DNA of 64,000 bases from Whitmania pigra (Eukaryota; Annelida; Clitellata; Hirudinida; Haemopidae): the NCBI GenBank assembly GCA_021613335.1, contig JAJTWR010000236.1, positions 89,501 to 153,500 of the forward strand, given 5' to 3'. A program made the translations under genes and the position numbers. This document shows, in pieces, positions 14,386 through 26,800 of the stretch. The notes under the pieces are model-generated. The model was not told the DNA's origin. It worked only from the letters and a program-made list of their open reading frames with translations, and searched no databases. Positions within the stretch are counted from its first letter, which is position 1; each line of letters begins with the position of its first letter.

Positions 14386-17300
14386 TAACAACAATATTTC
14401 TTCAGTTTTACATTTATTTGTGGATGTTATTAATTAATTGTCATTATGATGTTAATAAGTGACAAAATGGACTTTTAAGTAAACTTGATTAAAGTTAATT
14501 TTTTATTAAAAGTTATTATTAGAATTAGCAATTTTGAATATTTTTCTTATAATTTTCATATTTACTCAGTCTGGAGGTTTGTCAAAAAACCATAGTTTGA
14601 TAAAAACATATATTGCATCAATTTGATCCTAATCATATTTGCTCTTCAAAGGGAAGCAATGTTAACATAATAAGTTTATGATCTTATTGGTTCAATTCAA
14701 TAATCTTTATTATTACATTATATTTAACAATAAATACTGAAAATATTCTTCCGAGTTATAAATAATATTTGTAATAATAATAATAATAAAGCGTAATTAT
14801 AGTAAATGTTTTGTGTCACAATTAAAGGAAATGAATGCAGCATGTTCAATGATGAATTGAATTTTATAAATGATTTTTGAAGGCAATGCAGGTCATACAT
14901 TCCTGGGTTCTCAACCACTTTGTGGATTTTGAATCAAACACTGAACTATTTGGAAAACTTGAGAAATTCATTGATGCCCTCAAAGAAAAGGTGAGAATCA
15001 ATTGTTGTTTTTTTTTCATTATTTTTTTATGTTTTGGAAATTGTTCAAATTTTATTTCTGAATAATTTTTATTTGTGTTTGAAAATGAACATGTATAAGG
15101 AAAAAAATGAAAAAAGCAACTACTGAAAAATTCCAAAAACATCTTAAAGGAGCCTCTTTTGAAATTAATCTGAGTTTAAAAATGTTTTCAAGCATTCCTC
15201 ATGGACAAAAGTACAATAGAACAATTTGTTCAAATTCTTCACATTTAAAAGATATCTTTTGAATCGTTAGCTTTTTGTAGATCAAATTTTTTATTTCAAA
15301 ACAATACTCAAGTGTATTTACGAAAATATCAAGATTTTACATTTGTCATTTCTCAAGTTTAGTCTTTTGAGTTTCACTCACAGCATCACAACATCACAAT
15401 GTCCTCAATGAGCAGTATTTTCAACCTGAAATATCATGGTTCAATTTGTCACTGTCTGCCTCTCTCAATCGATAAGAGTCTTTTAGTTGCCAATGACGAC
15501 ATTATTTTTGACATTATTTTTGTACATTTTTCTTTATTCGTAATTCGAGGCCTACATAAGAAAATGGGTGGACATTGGAGCTGTTTGCATAAAAAAGTAA
15601 AGAATTTCCTGCAAAAATATAAAAACATATTGCAACGTCTTGGTCTTGATCAATGGCAAGGCACATCTTAGCAGACTTAAGCGGTGGTCGGTGAACATTT
15701 GTTTTCTCAGACCAAGAACCGTCTGCTCTGCAGAGGCGGTATTTTATTTTTTTTAAAGCTTTTTATGATCACTTCCGACTTCTTCATTTTTTATGTCTTT
15801 TCTTGCGCATGAATTGATGCTGCATGAATTGATGCTGCAATTCATTTCGATGTTTCTGCACACGAACGTAACAAGTGTTATTTTGGGCCTTTTGTTTTGT
15901 TCCAAAAAAAACCTTCATCATTATCATCATCACACCGAAGTGGCAGCTCAGTGAGAATGAATTGAACAAGCCAATCCACAATGATGTGCCGTTGTGTGTT
16001 TTTAATTTGAATTTGATTTTAAAGATATTGAATCTCATGTTTATGTTTATATTTATGTTTATTATTAACTTTATGTTTATATTAACGTATATGTTTGTAT
16101 TCAGGTTTATTATTATCTTTGTGTGTGTATTTAGGTTCATTATTGAACCTGTTGAATCAATCACTCTTCTGAGGTCATAGGTCAACTTTTGTAATTATTG
16201 GACTTGCAAATGTTGAATCAATACATTCTGAGATCTTGAGGACATTTCTTGAATTTATTACGTTGTTATGAAAATAACCCGATGTCATGAATTTTTAGAA
16301 ATAATTAAATACAATTATAGGATGTAACAATATTTTTAAATGAATAAATAATGTAAAGTAATAATGCTGTTATTATAATAGTAATATATAATATATAATA
16401 TATTATAATATTATTATTATTATATTGCAAATTAAACCTTACTAATTTCACTATTTAATCGGATGCTCAATTCTTTCCAATAATCAATCAGTTTTGCAAA
16501 TAACAAAACACTTTACATGAAGAAGGTTGATGCTATCTTTAACTTCCTAACCTGCAGAACATTACAATGTAAACTTTACATAAATTGTTATTGCTATCTT
16601 TAACTTCCTAACTTGCAGAACATGCTTCCCCAAGTAACCCATCTGCAGCAGACGTGTTCGGAAAGGGCTCGGATGAGGCACGTGTTGTTCGTGCTGAAAA
16701 ACGATGAGGAACCGCTTCAGTTTGTACTGGCTGGAGGTCAGGAGAGGAACTCCAAGATCTTTGTCAGTCATGTCGATGAGAAGTCACCTGCCTCCAAGGC
16801 GGGGCTTAGGGTCGCTGACCAGGTAGAGCAATTATTTATTTATTTATTTATTTATTCAATTAAGGTCTTAATGTTCGGTAGGGGTCGTATGAAGTCACTA
16901 ATTGTAAGAAGTAGAGGAAGTAACTTAAATATGAGCAGTATGTTAGGTGTATTAATTACTTGCACTGCACTGTTTGAAGTTTACGAACTTGATGTCATTA
17001 GAAGAACATCACAAGAGCATTTTAAAAGTATTGAGATGAGAGAAGTCACCATCTTAGTGTGGTTGTTGTTGTTTTTCCTGAGAATTATGTTCTCTCAAGT
17101 TTTCTTGTTTTCTGTCAGGAAATGCTCACGCTTAATGAAATTTATCTGCTCATAAAAGCCCAACCTTTTAAATGTTGTCGCTTCAGTTCTTGTTCTTGTT
17201 GTTGTTTTGTCGTTTGAAATTTGAAAATGTGTGGAGATGGCGCTGGCTTAACGCTGATTTATATTTAACTGATTTAGTGCTCCTAAACTTCCTCTAAGAG

Positions 17301-17444
17301 GAGAAATTATGTGACAGCCGAAATAAACAATTAAATCGAATTACAAAGGAATTCTTTTAATTCTTAAAATGTCTACATCCACCTTGAGATTTCCCTCCTA
17401 ATCTGATGAATCCCAGAGATTTCATACAAAAAGTGAATCTGATA

Positions 17445-17490
<46 letters not shown>

Positions 17491-17803
17491 GCAATGATAA
17501 TATTACCAATATTAATAATATTAACTGTATTGGTGTTAGTGACAAATTTGAGGTCAATTTAGACATGAGAACATGGAGATGAAATTTTTTGCTTGAAACG
17601 AGAATAAGGAAAGCCTTCCTATCGATTGAACTTTGAGTTTAATTTGACCTTTTATTGTGGTTGATCACTTGCAGATCATTTCCGTCAACAACCACAACTT
17701 GGATGGAATCACCCTGGAAAAGGCCTACGAGTTCCTGCAGATGACGAATCACCTCATGCTGACTGTCAAGTCCAATCTTCTCGGTGAGTGATGCTGCTCA
17801 TGT

Positions 17804-17876
<73 letters not shown>

Positions 17877-20800
17877 GATAGTAAATGTGGTGCTAGCGAT
17901 GACGTAGTAATTGAGGCGAAATATGTTCTCAGAATTTCAAAACACGAGCTATTATTGTGTGACGTAATAACAACCTTAATAATATTATTTACGATGATTT
18001 CTTTTCTGGAAACAATTTTAAGGAGTTTATTTATTTATTCGTTAAAATTTAACCATTAAGCCAACCACATATTGGAGTGATAATAACATTAATAATAATA
18101 ATAACAACAACAATAATAATAATAATAATAATAATAATGATGATGATAATGACAAACTTTTTTTTCACTTTAATTTTGACTTTTTAATCTCAAATTTCTC
18201 TTGGAATGGAGTCAATTAGCAACATTTGCTTTTTTATATATTATGGACATTTTCTAAAGGTATTTAATCTTATTTCAAATATAATCATTTTAATTCTTGT
18301 AATAACAATATGAATTGCAATTTAGAAGCATGTCTTGGAAACATTATTGGTGTAAGTTAGCTAATGAATATAAATTAAAATAATACAATGTCATATACAT
18401 TATTAGTATTATTTATATTATTTAATTTATATGTTTATAAATGTTATTTTCCAAACATGTTTTCACTTGTTTCTCACGTGAATGAGGAGGAATTTATAAT
18501 TATTTGCAGAATTTAGGGGGAAAAATGCTCTCGGATTTTAAATAATTTAAGACGACTTTGTTTCACTTTGGTCTCTCAATGTTTTATAGCTGGCCATATT
18601 TTTAAAGCGTTTCTCGTTTTACTTTAAAAGCATCTGACAAAGCAAACGTTCCTCTTATTAGGATGCTACATTTAACGATTAACATTTACATTTAACGATT
18701 AACATTTATATTTAACTATTAACATTTATATTTAACAATTAACTAGTCATTTAACATTTACCAGTTGCTAATTCATTTGAACAAATAATAATTTTCTCGT
18801 TTCAAGACTTTGAAAAATTGAAGATGAAGGCCTCCCTGAGAGACTGCACCTCTCCTTCATCACCAACATTGAACGACCAAACAATTGCTCCCAAGCAAGC
18901 ATCGGAATGGGGCAGGGCACACCTTCTCCCCAGAGACCTTGATGGTAACCTCTCCTCGTCGGACTCCCCCCTCAGGGGTGGCAAGAGGTCAGACCAGTCC
19001 CCACAGTCTTCGAGACTCAGGCAGGCTCTTGGAAAAATGAACCTCATGCAGAAGAGCGAGACTAGGTTATTTCGTGTTCCTATTTGTAATTTGTTTTAAA
19101 TAATATTACTTAAGATTAAATAATATGTATGACTGTATTGTAATTTAATAAATTATGGTAATATAGATGGTGAAAATATTAAATTAAATTTTTATTCCTA
19201 GCTTTGTAACAATCATGACCTCAGATTACTCAACAAGTCTCTGTATATTTTATTTCGTTAAAACTCGTTAAATTACATCAGAAGCACCAGCGTATAACTG
19301 CCGTATTGGTTTGACAATGTATTTAGATAGTACCAATTCCCATTAATTGTCTGTGGATGTGGGTTTAATTGGGCGTGTGATATTTAAAATCCACAAAGCA
19401 TAAAATACATCCACAACACAACAACACGAAACAAGGCCGTGTTTTTATTGCTCTCTGAAGACGGAATCGATGCTTTGGTCTCGTTTAGCAATTAGTTTGC
19501 ATTACTGCGCGTCTATGCTGCCACCTCTCGACTTTACTTCCTTTATATTTTTATTTGAAGACTATTTCATTCTTCCTGCTCAATAAATTTTCAATACTAA
19601 GCAGTTGGGGCTCCAGCCATTTAATTCTTAATAAAGTCCTTTAAAATCCTCTGAAGATTCTAATTTATTTCTTGGGTTTTAATGGATTAGGTATTTATTT
19701 ATTTATTATACTAAGTTTCGAATGTTCTAAAATTTCTAAAATTAATCAGCTTTTCAAAAGGAAATATTTCATAGCGAACCACTGAACCACGCAAAATGTC
19801 ATCTCCTATTCTCCTATGGCAAAGTGAGAAGGAATATTTTCTTAATTTTTATCTTCAAATGAGCCGAAAGGGACCCCGGGCCAGAAGCTGTTTGTCTTTA
19901 ATTATTCAACGTCCAATCCACTTTTTCATCGTCTGTCTGCTCGTAGGAGTAGGAAAATATCGCGCTCTTTGCAAGCGGTATTTGTATTTGCATTTGTATC
20001 TGTATTTGCATAATCTATGGTGAAGGTCAATGAATGTTTGATGAAGACTGGTGCTTGATTTAAGCGTTTTTCAGATTTTAAATATTTTATAAGATTCATT
20101 AAATGAGGGATATTTCATAGCTTTATCATTGTTATTACGATTGTTATTATTCATATTATTATTAATATTATTTACTACTATTATAAAATCAGTCATGTCA
20201 GTAATTCTTGTCAATAGGACATAGCCATAAGCTCATATTAGCGTGGTCGCTTTTTGTGCTACTTAATATTTGTGAGTAGTTGCCAAGTAATTACTCACCT
20301 CAAAGGAAAAATGTCTTGGAAAATCTTTAAGATGCTCATAATCTGTTAAATCTCTCAGGAATTCATCCTCCCAACTGATTACGTCACTTGAGACTTATTG
20401 ATGGCATGTTTTGTATTTACTCCAAGTATAATATTCCATTTTAATTGCTGTTATTTTTTTTAAATGTACGGTAAAATAAAACATTCTCCAAATATTTATT
20501 CAAGGATCTCATTGTTTATTATTTTGTCTCTTATTTCTTGCTGAAGCTTTGACACAAGTTCTTTATCTTGAAATGTCAAACATGCCAAATTGTAGATTAT
20601 GTTGTTCTGTATCATCTAAATTTCATTTTTTTATTTCAGTCTTTCTTTTTGCCTTGAGCTTTTTCAGCAACTGCGAACGGTGTTTCTATTTATTCTTGAA
20701 CAGATTGGACCACTGTTTATTTTCTTCTTGATTTCATCTAGCTTTTTCATGGAAACATAATTTACTTCCTTCAAATTTTGAACTAATAATCAGTTTCATT

Positions 20801-23800
20801 TCTCTGGTGTACTCAGCCAAGGTTTTTTTAACTTTCCTTTGGATCTTTTGATCTTCAATTGCTTTCAGGCAACTTTAACAAGTATGAACTTTCACACGGT
20901 TAAAGACTAAAGCAAGTTATATTAATTTCTGCTTCGTATGTGGTAAGTGATTAATCACCATCATAATCAAATGAATAATATCTCTCAAATACGCATTGTT
21001 GTATATATTGTTGTGAAATAAATATTTACTTATCTTACAAGAAAGCACACAAATTACATTTTATAATTTGACACCTGAAATTCTATGACTTCTCAAATTA
21101 CACATAAGAAATGTGTAATGAATTCACCGGAATTTAAAAATATCTGCTTCTCCCGATGACTAGTTTATCTGAGTTTAAATTATTATTTTTTTTAATTCCT
21201 TTAATTCCCTTTTACTCTGATCCATAAATCTCTGTTTGGTCGGATGAATGGCCAAATGAAATGAAGTTGAAAATAAAAATGAAACCAATTTAAATAATTT
21301 CTCACAGTAACTTCAGTTCACGTTCTCCTTAACTGAATCTTACACTTTCTCCATCGACTTTCGACTTCTCCTGGAAACGGAAGGAATGAGGGAAAAATCA
21401 TGTGATTCCACTGGGGCTTTAAGTGCTTCCAGTTTTGTTTATTCTGTAGACTTTGGTTGTTTAAATTCCAGATTTTTTTTTGCTTCAGATGATGACGACG
21501 ATGACTACGATGGTGATGATGAAGATGATTGAAGGATGATTTATTCATCACTTCATGCAATCGTTTATCAGCTTTATTCTTTAAAAATTCTTTTTGGTAA
21601 CTTTAAGATTTCAATTTAAGTTGCAATTCAAACTTTTGTAATTGTAAGTTGAATTTGAAAGCAGACAACTCGCAACAAAGCAGAATAACATTTAATATAA
21701 CTGAATTAAAACGCACTTGAAACTCAACTCGAAACAACAAAACTCTGCTCGAACTCGGAACAACACAGCAAAACCAAGACAGGCCAGAGTTCAGAAACTT
21801 ATAGTCCGCCGAGTGTACGCGTGGACACATCTCTTCCAAGTAAGACTTTAGTCCACGTTCTTCAACCGTGGTCTTTTTCAAGAATTTTTTAAGCTCTGCA
21901 AATCTCAATGTCTTCCTTGGTTTCTTATTCATATAAGGTTAGTTTTGTCCGATGGCCTGGTCTAATTGTGATCGCCTGGATCATTATTTTGATCTATTTC
22001 GTACCTGGGACTAGTCTGTAATACACGTCTCTTCCACACGAGCCCCTGCAGAACCTATTTCACCAGTACGTGTCTTCGGCCAAGTTTATTTGAAAATAGT
22101 GGCAGGGACCCACCTAGGCTTACGGACATATTTAATGGTTAACGTGGTTGTCCCATCGAATACTTGGATGAATTCTGCTGCCTTTTTTTCTCTTTGTCAA
22201 TGGGGAGTAACGCATCTATTTTTGTTCGAATTTCTCTAACGTGCTGTAATTGGCCTGGTGACCTTCCAGTAGCTACATGACGACTGTCGCTTTCGCCCTC
22301 GATCGCAGGCATGCAACCCTCTATGCCAACTTGTATGCCAAATATATTGCATCAAGAACTCTTGCAATGCAGCGCCCACTGGCAATGAGGCTTTGGACAA
22401 GGTCCTTTTGAATAAATCTGCTTGTCCATTTGTTGCAGGATGGTAGGGAGCGCCGGTCAAGTGCTGAATTCCTTTCTCCTTCATGCACATTTATTGTCTG
22501 TAACATTTGAAAGAGCAAAATCTTTTTCGAGTAATTCGATGGTAGCTGAAGATGTAGGTTTACCTATGAAGATTGCTTTAGTAGGATGGATGCACGGATA
22601 TTTTGAATAGGCATCCATTACCACCCGCCAGTTTGTACCAATAAAGTGGTGACCCGTCAAAATAGCCCCGCGACAAAATAGCCCCGTCAAAACATCCCCG
22701 TCAATGTATCTTAATAAAAAAAATATTTATATGAGTTGATACATTAACCTATAACTTATTTCAAATTTGATTAAGTGAAATGAGTTTTATGTCTTTATGG
22801 TGCTATTTTGTCGCCGGGCTATTATGAAGGGGTGCCCAATAAAGTTAATGGCATGATTAAGGTGGATACAGCTCCAAAATACCTTCAAAGTCTAACAAAA
22901 AATGGCGTCAAAGGTTTGAAAAGTTATCAACTTTGTTTCCTTTATTTTTATGAGAAAGAAAGCCTAAGTCGAAAGGCAGTGGTTGATAATTGAATCTTTC
23001 GTGATTTCCCAGCTAATATCATTTTTCAAAAATGTTGGTTCAGCTGAAAGCAGATCCTGAGCAGAGCACAATGGTCATTAGGGAATCCAGTGATTGAAAC
23101 CCTTCTATGCATCTCTAGAATCATTCATCCAATTCTTCTTCCTTTCATTCGATAATGTGGAGGCTCCATGGGTTGCATCCCTGCATTTGATGGTTTAATG
23201 GCAACACAGTGTGATGGTATAATGGCAACAGTCAAAATGCGTCGTGTTTTTGAAACCCCAGCCTTCACCATCAGGTAGCATTCTGTTTGGGCTCACAAAG
23301 CACTCCAAAGACCAGCTAAATAAAAATACACTAAATAAGTTTCCCTACCAGATGATTAGAAAGCTGTCGATTTCCGGTATAAATGATCCATCGAACGACG
23401 GGGCCAAACCATTGACGCGGTGTTGTCGGGAGAAATGGGGCGACCGCGAGTTCGCAAAGCAACATGAACTGCGGTCCAAACAGCGGCCTCGAGAAGGCCC
23501 GAGGTCGAGTCCAGAAAATTTCTATCTCCGGCTGCCGCTACAAAGAAATTATAAGGCCCAGTTTGCATATATTAAGACGATGTGAAGAAGCCTCCGAGAG
23601 CTTCCATGACCGCTTTAGGCAAACTGGGGTGGAGGCGATCGACATAACTAATGAGAGCCCGCATAGTTGAAGTTTGCAGGTGATAAACAGATAGCGTGCA
23701 GCATGAACAAGCCATTGAGAGCTTTCGCAGTAGCTCCAGTCCAGGCAGCAGTGACCGGCATAACAAGGCCAACGAATGCCTCTCATAGCCGGGGGTAAGA

Positions 23801-26800
23801 CTTGGGTCCAGCAAGACAGAACCGATGGGGACATCCGGCTAATCACCGGATGCGGCTCGCCCCCCGAAAACGTAAGGAGATTCAAAGGGCCGAAACGTTT
23901 GAAGACGGGGGAAACTCCTCTGAGGATCCCTATCGGAGCTCCAAGGCGGAGTAATAAGTAACAGTAATAAATGAACAAACAACAAAATAATTGAAGGATT
24001 TAAACAAAAGATTGTTCATTAAAAAAAGAAGTGGAATGAAGGAATAACCAAATAACAATAATAATTGTATGTGAATACATACAATGTATCAAAGTCAGGG
24101 CTGCCATCCTCCCGACCATTCTCAGGATATCCAGGTATCATCCAGAGATGGACACTTACTGTGATGGACACTTCCGGGTGTGGTGCCTTTGAGTGTCATA
24201 TCTTCCAGGTTTGCAGCGATAAGAGAGCGGCATAACAGCCTTGTCCGCCAATTAGGAAAGAAGCTGACCAAGAAAGGCTACATCACCAAAAATGAGCTTC
24301 GAATTAATATAGAAGGGAATCCCAGAATTCCAGACCTGGTGGCATGAGAGAGGGATCAGTCAATAGTCTGCAATGTCGCTATTGTTTCTGATATTACGAA
24401 GTTGGACGAAGAACATATCATCAAACCGTCCAGTTGGGTTTCCCTCTCTGCAGGTTCTTGTGACTGCATTCGTTTGCAACTGGAGAAGAGTGATCTCTTG
24501 GCGCGGCATCGGCTTCTCCAGAAGCACGTTAATGAACTTGTCGACAACATCTCTTTTTGGCAACCTGATATGGAAGCATCACAAGCGAAAACTCAAAAAC
24601 GATGGCGAAAACGAGTTGAATTGTAGCGAGGACGTTTATAGTGTAGTATTCGCATTGTCTTTTTACATGTCGATGGTGCTGTGGTATGCGCATTGTGTCC
24701 CGGGGCTCTCTCCGTCCTCATAAGAGGGATTTTAAATATTCGTTGCAGTTTTTCATAAGGTCTGTGATCGAGTTTAAACAATGTTTGGTTGAAAAAATAA
24801 AGGGGAAAAAATTCATAATAATAATAATCATAATAGCCAAAACAATGCTCCTCTAAATTCGGTAAATCCCCTAAAGAAGCAAATCTGAAAGCCTAGGTTT
24901 TTGAATAATTTTATCTAAAATCGAAAACTTTTGGGTTTTTGATTGGCATTTTCTTGATTAGAATCTTTGGCTGCTCACACTTTCAGCGAATTGACTGTTA
25001 ATAGAACAGATGCAAATTGAGGTCGTAATTATGATATAATATTCATAAGCGTTCAGCCATTCATGTTGCTTATTAGGAATGCTTAATACTAGGGAATTCA
25101 ATTCTTTCGTATTTAATTAAATTTTGAGTAATCCTCTCTAATTACAGCAATTACCAATACTTTCTTGGTTAGCAGTCATTCGCAACAATAATTATGACCA
25201 TATTTATAATCGTAATTATTGTAATTACATTTAATTTAATGCCTTGGTAGGCATTGGAAGATCTAATGCCATCTCTTCAATCATTGTCATTGGGGACAAG
25301 TTCAAACTTTAGCACTGCATATAAACTGGTAATCAGTTTAGTATTCAGCTTAATGACTTTATTATTATTATTATTTTATTATGTAAGGTCAGTGGATGTG
25401 CTGATATTAATAGCAAATGTTTCTTTGGTAAACGTCACTGTAGTGAAAGTAGCAATGTTTTCAGCAGGATGGCCATCAGAAATGAGGCGGGAAATAACGG
25501 ATGAACTAGCGAATAGGCGAAAAATCATCCGAGCTAATCAGTCATGCGTAATCCCCGCCAAACCGATCCTTATCATGGCTCTCTGTGAATGTTCTGTTCT
25601 AATTCTTTAATGCTTCTAAACATGAGATTCATTCTGCTGTCCCTCATTCCCTTATCCGCTCAGACAGCCATCCATCCATTCACACATCCAAAAAGTTGTT
25701 ATGGATGATGGATTTCATCCACTGGACATTTGCATCTTTCTGTCCTTCTGCTCGTGATGGATATATATGTTGCTGGACTGATTGATTAATGGAAAAGAGA
25801 AGCTTGATGTTTATCATTGCCTGATATTTATTCTGCTGCTGATATTGATGATGATGGTGGTGGTGGTGGCGATGATGATGATGCTGGAGAAGTTTGAACT
25901 GATTGCATCTATTTGTTGATGGCAATCTATTTCTGGTGGCAGTGAATAATGAACTTTTGACTAAAACTTCAAAAATAATTAAATTTAAAAAATAATTTAA
26001 TTTCATTCCTGACAGTGTTCATAACTCAACAATTTAATATTAAAAATGAAATATATTTTTAAAAGGGTTCATAATAAATTTCAGCAGAATTGTAGTGACA
26101 TAAATATAAATAATGAAGTTATGGTTTGACATTTAAAATTTATTGTCAGTTGGACTTATTTATTGTTGAATATTAGTTTAATTGCTTTTTTAATGGAATT
26201 ATAAGTATCATTATTAATTTTGATTATTTTACAATTAATGACAACTTGTTACTTTCTAATTTATTAATAAATTATGAAAACTTATTATCTATTAATTTAT
26301 TATTAACTTATGACAATTTATTATTCCCTAATTTATTAACTACTAACTTATTAACTACTCTGCACCAACAGCGAGAACTACACAGGGTTCAGGAACAGCA
26401 TATCTTCGACATCTGGAATCCTCGACTCTTCCTCCCTGTGCAGTTGGAGCAACAACATCTCCTTCAACCAATCCATGGACCTTCAAAATGCCTCGAAGTC
26501 GTCTGCACTCTTCCCTCTCGGATCATCTTGCCAGTTTTCACAGGAAGAAACGTCTGCCATCGTTGTTTACAGGGCTGATCAGACCCACAAGCACATTCTT
26601 GTCAAGAGGGTTATTATACTTTTCAATTAATTATTTATTATTACTCTTTATTATTAATTACCTGTTATTCTTAGTTAGTAACATTATTAACTACAATTTG
26701 TCTGTTATTATCATGTGATGCATACTTTGTTCTTGTATTACAATATTTTATTATTTGAATTATATTCAATTGTCTGTTTTGTTGATTTTTTTAATTTCAA

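Noticed and set aside
15875..16185. Overlapping 100-133 codon frames on both strands
   Set aside because: Driven by a TTTATGTTTATAT-type repeat. No domain; intronic in the Rap-GEF gene.
23800..23960. Hammerhead ribozyme in the dispersed repeat
   Set aside because: GAAAC words and a hairpin are present, but no CUGANGA core in the right place.
25251..25327. Splice-bounded candidate Rap-GEF exon (TTGGTAG acceptor, CTG|GTAATC donor)
   Set aside because: Between exons 19065 and 26372 an insert must start with one base of a split codon. In that phase the candidate hits TAA at once, and the joined flanks already make a good reading frame.
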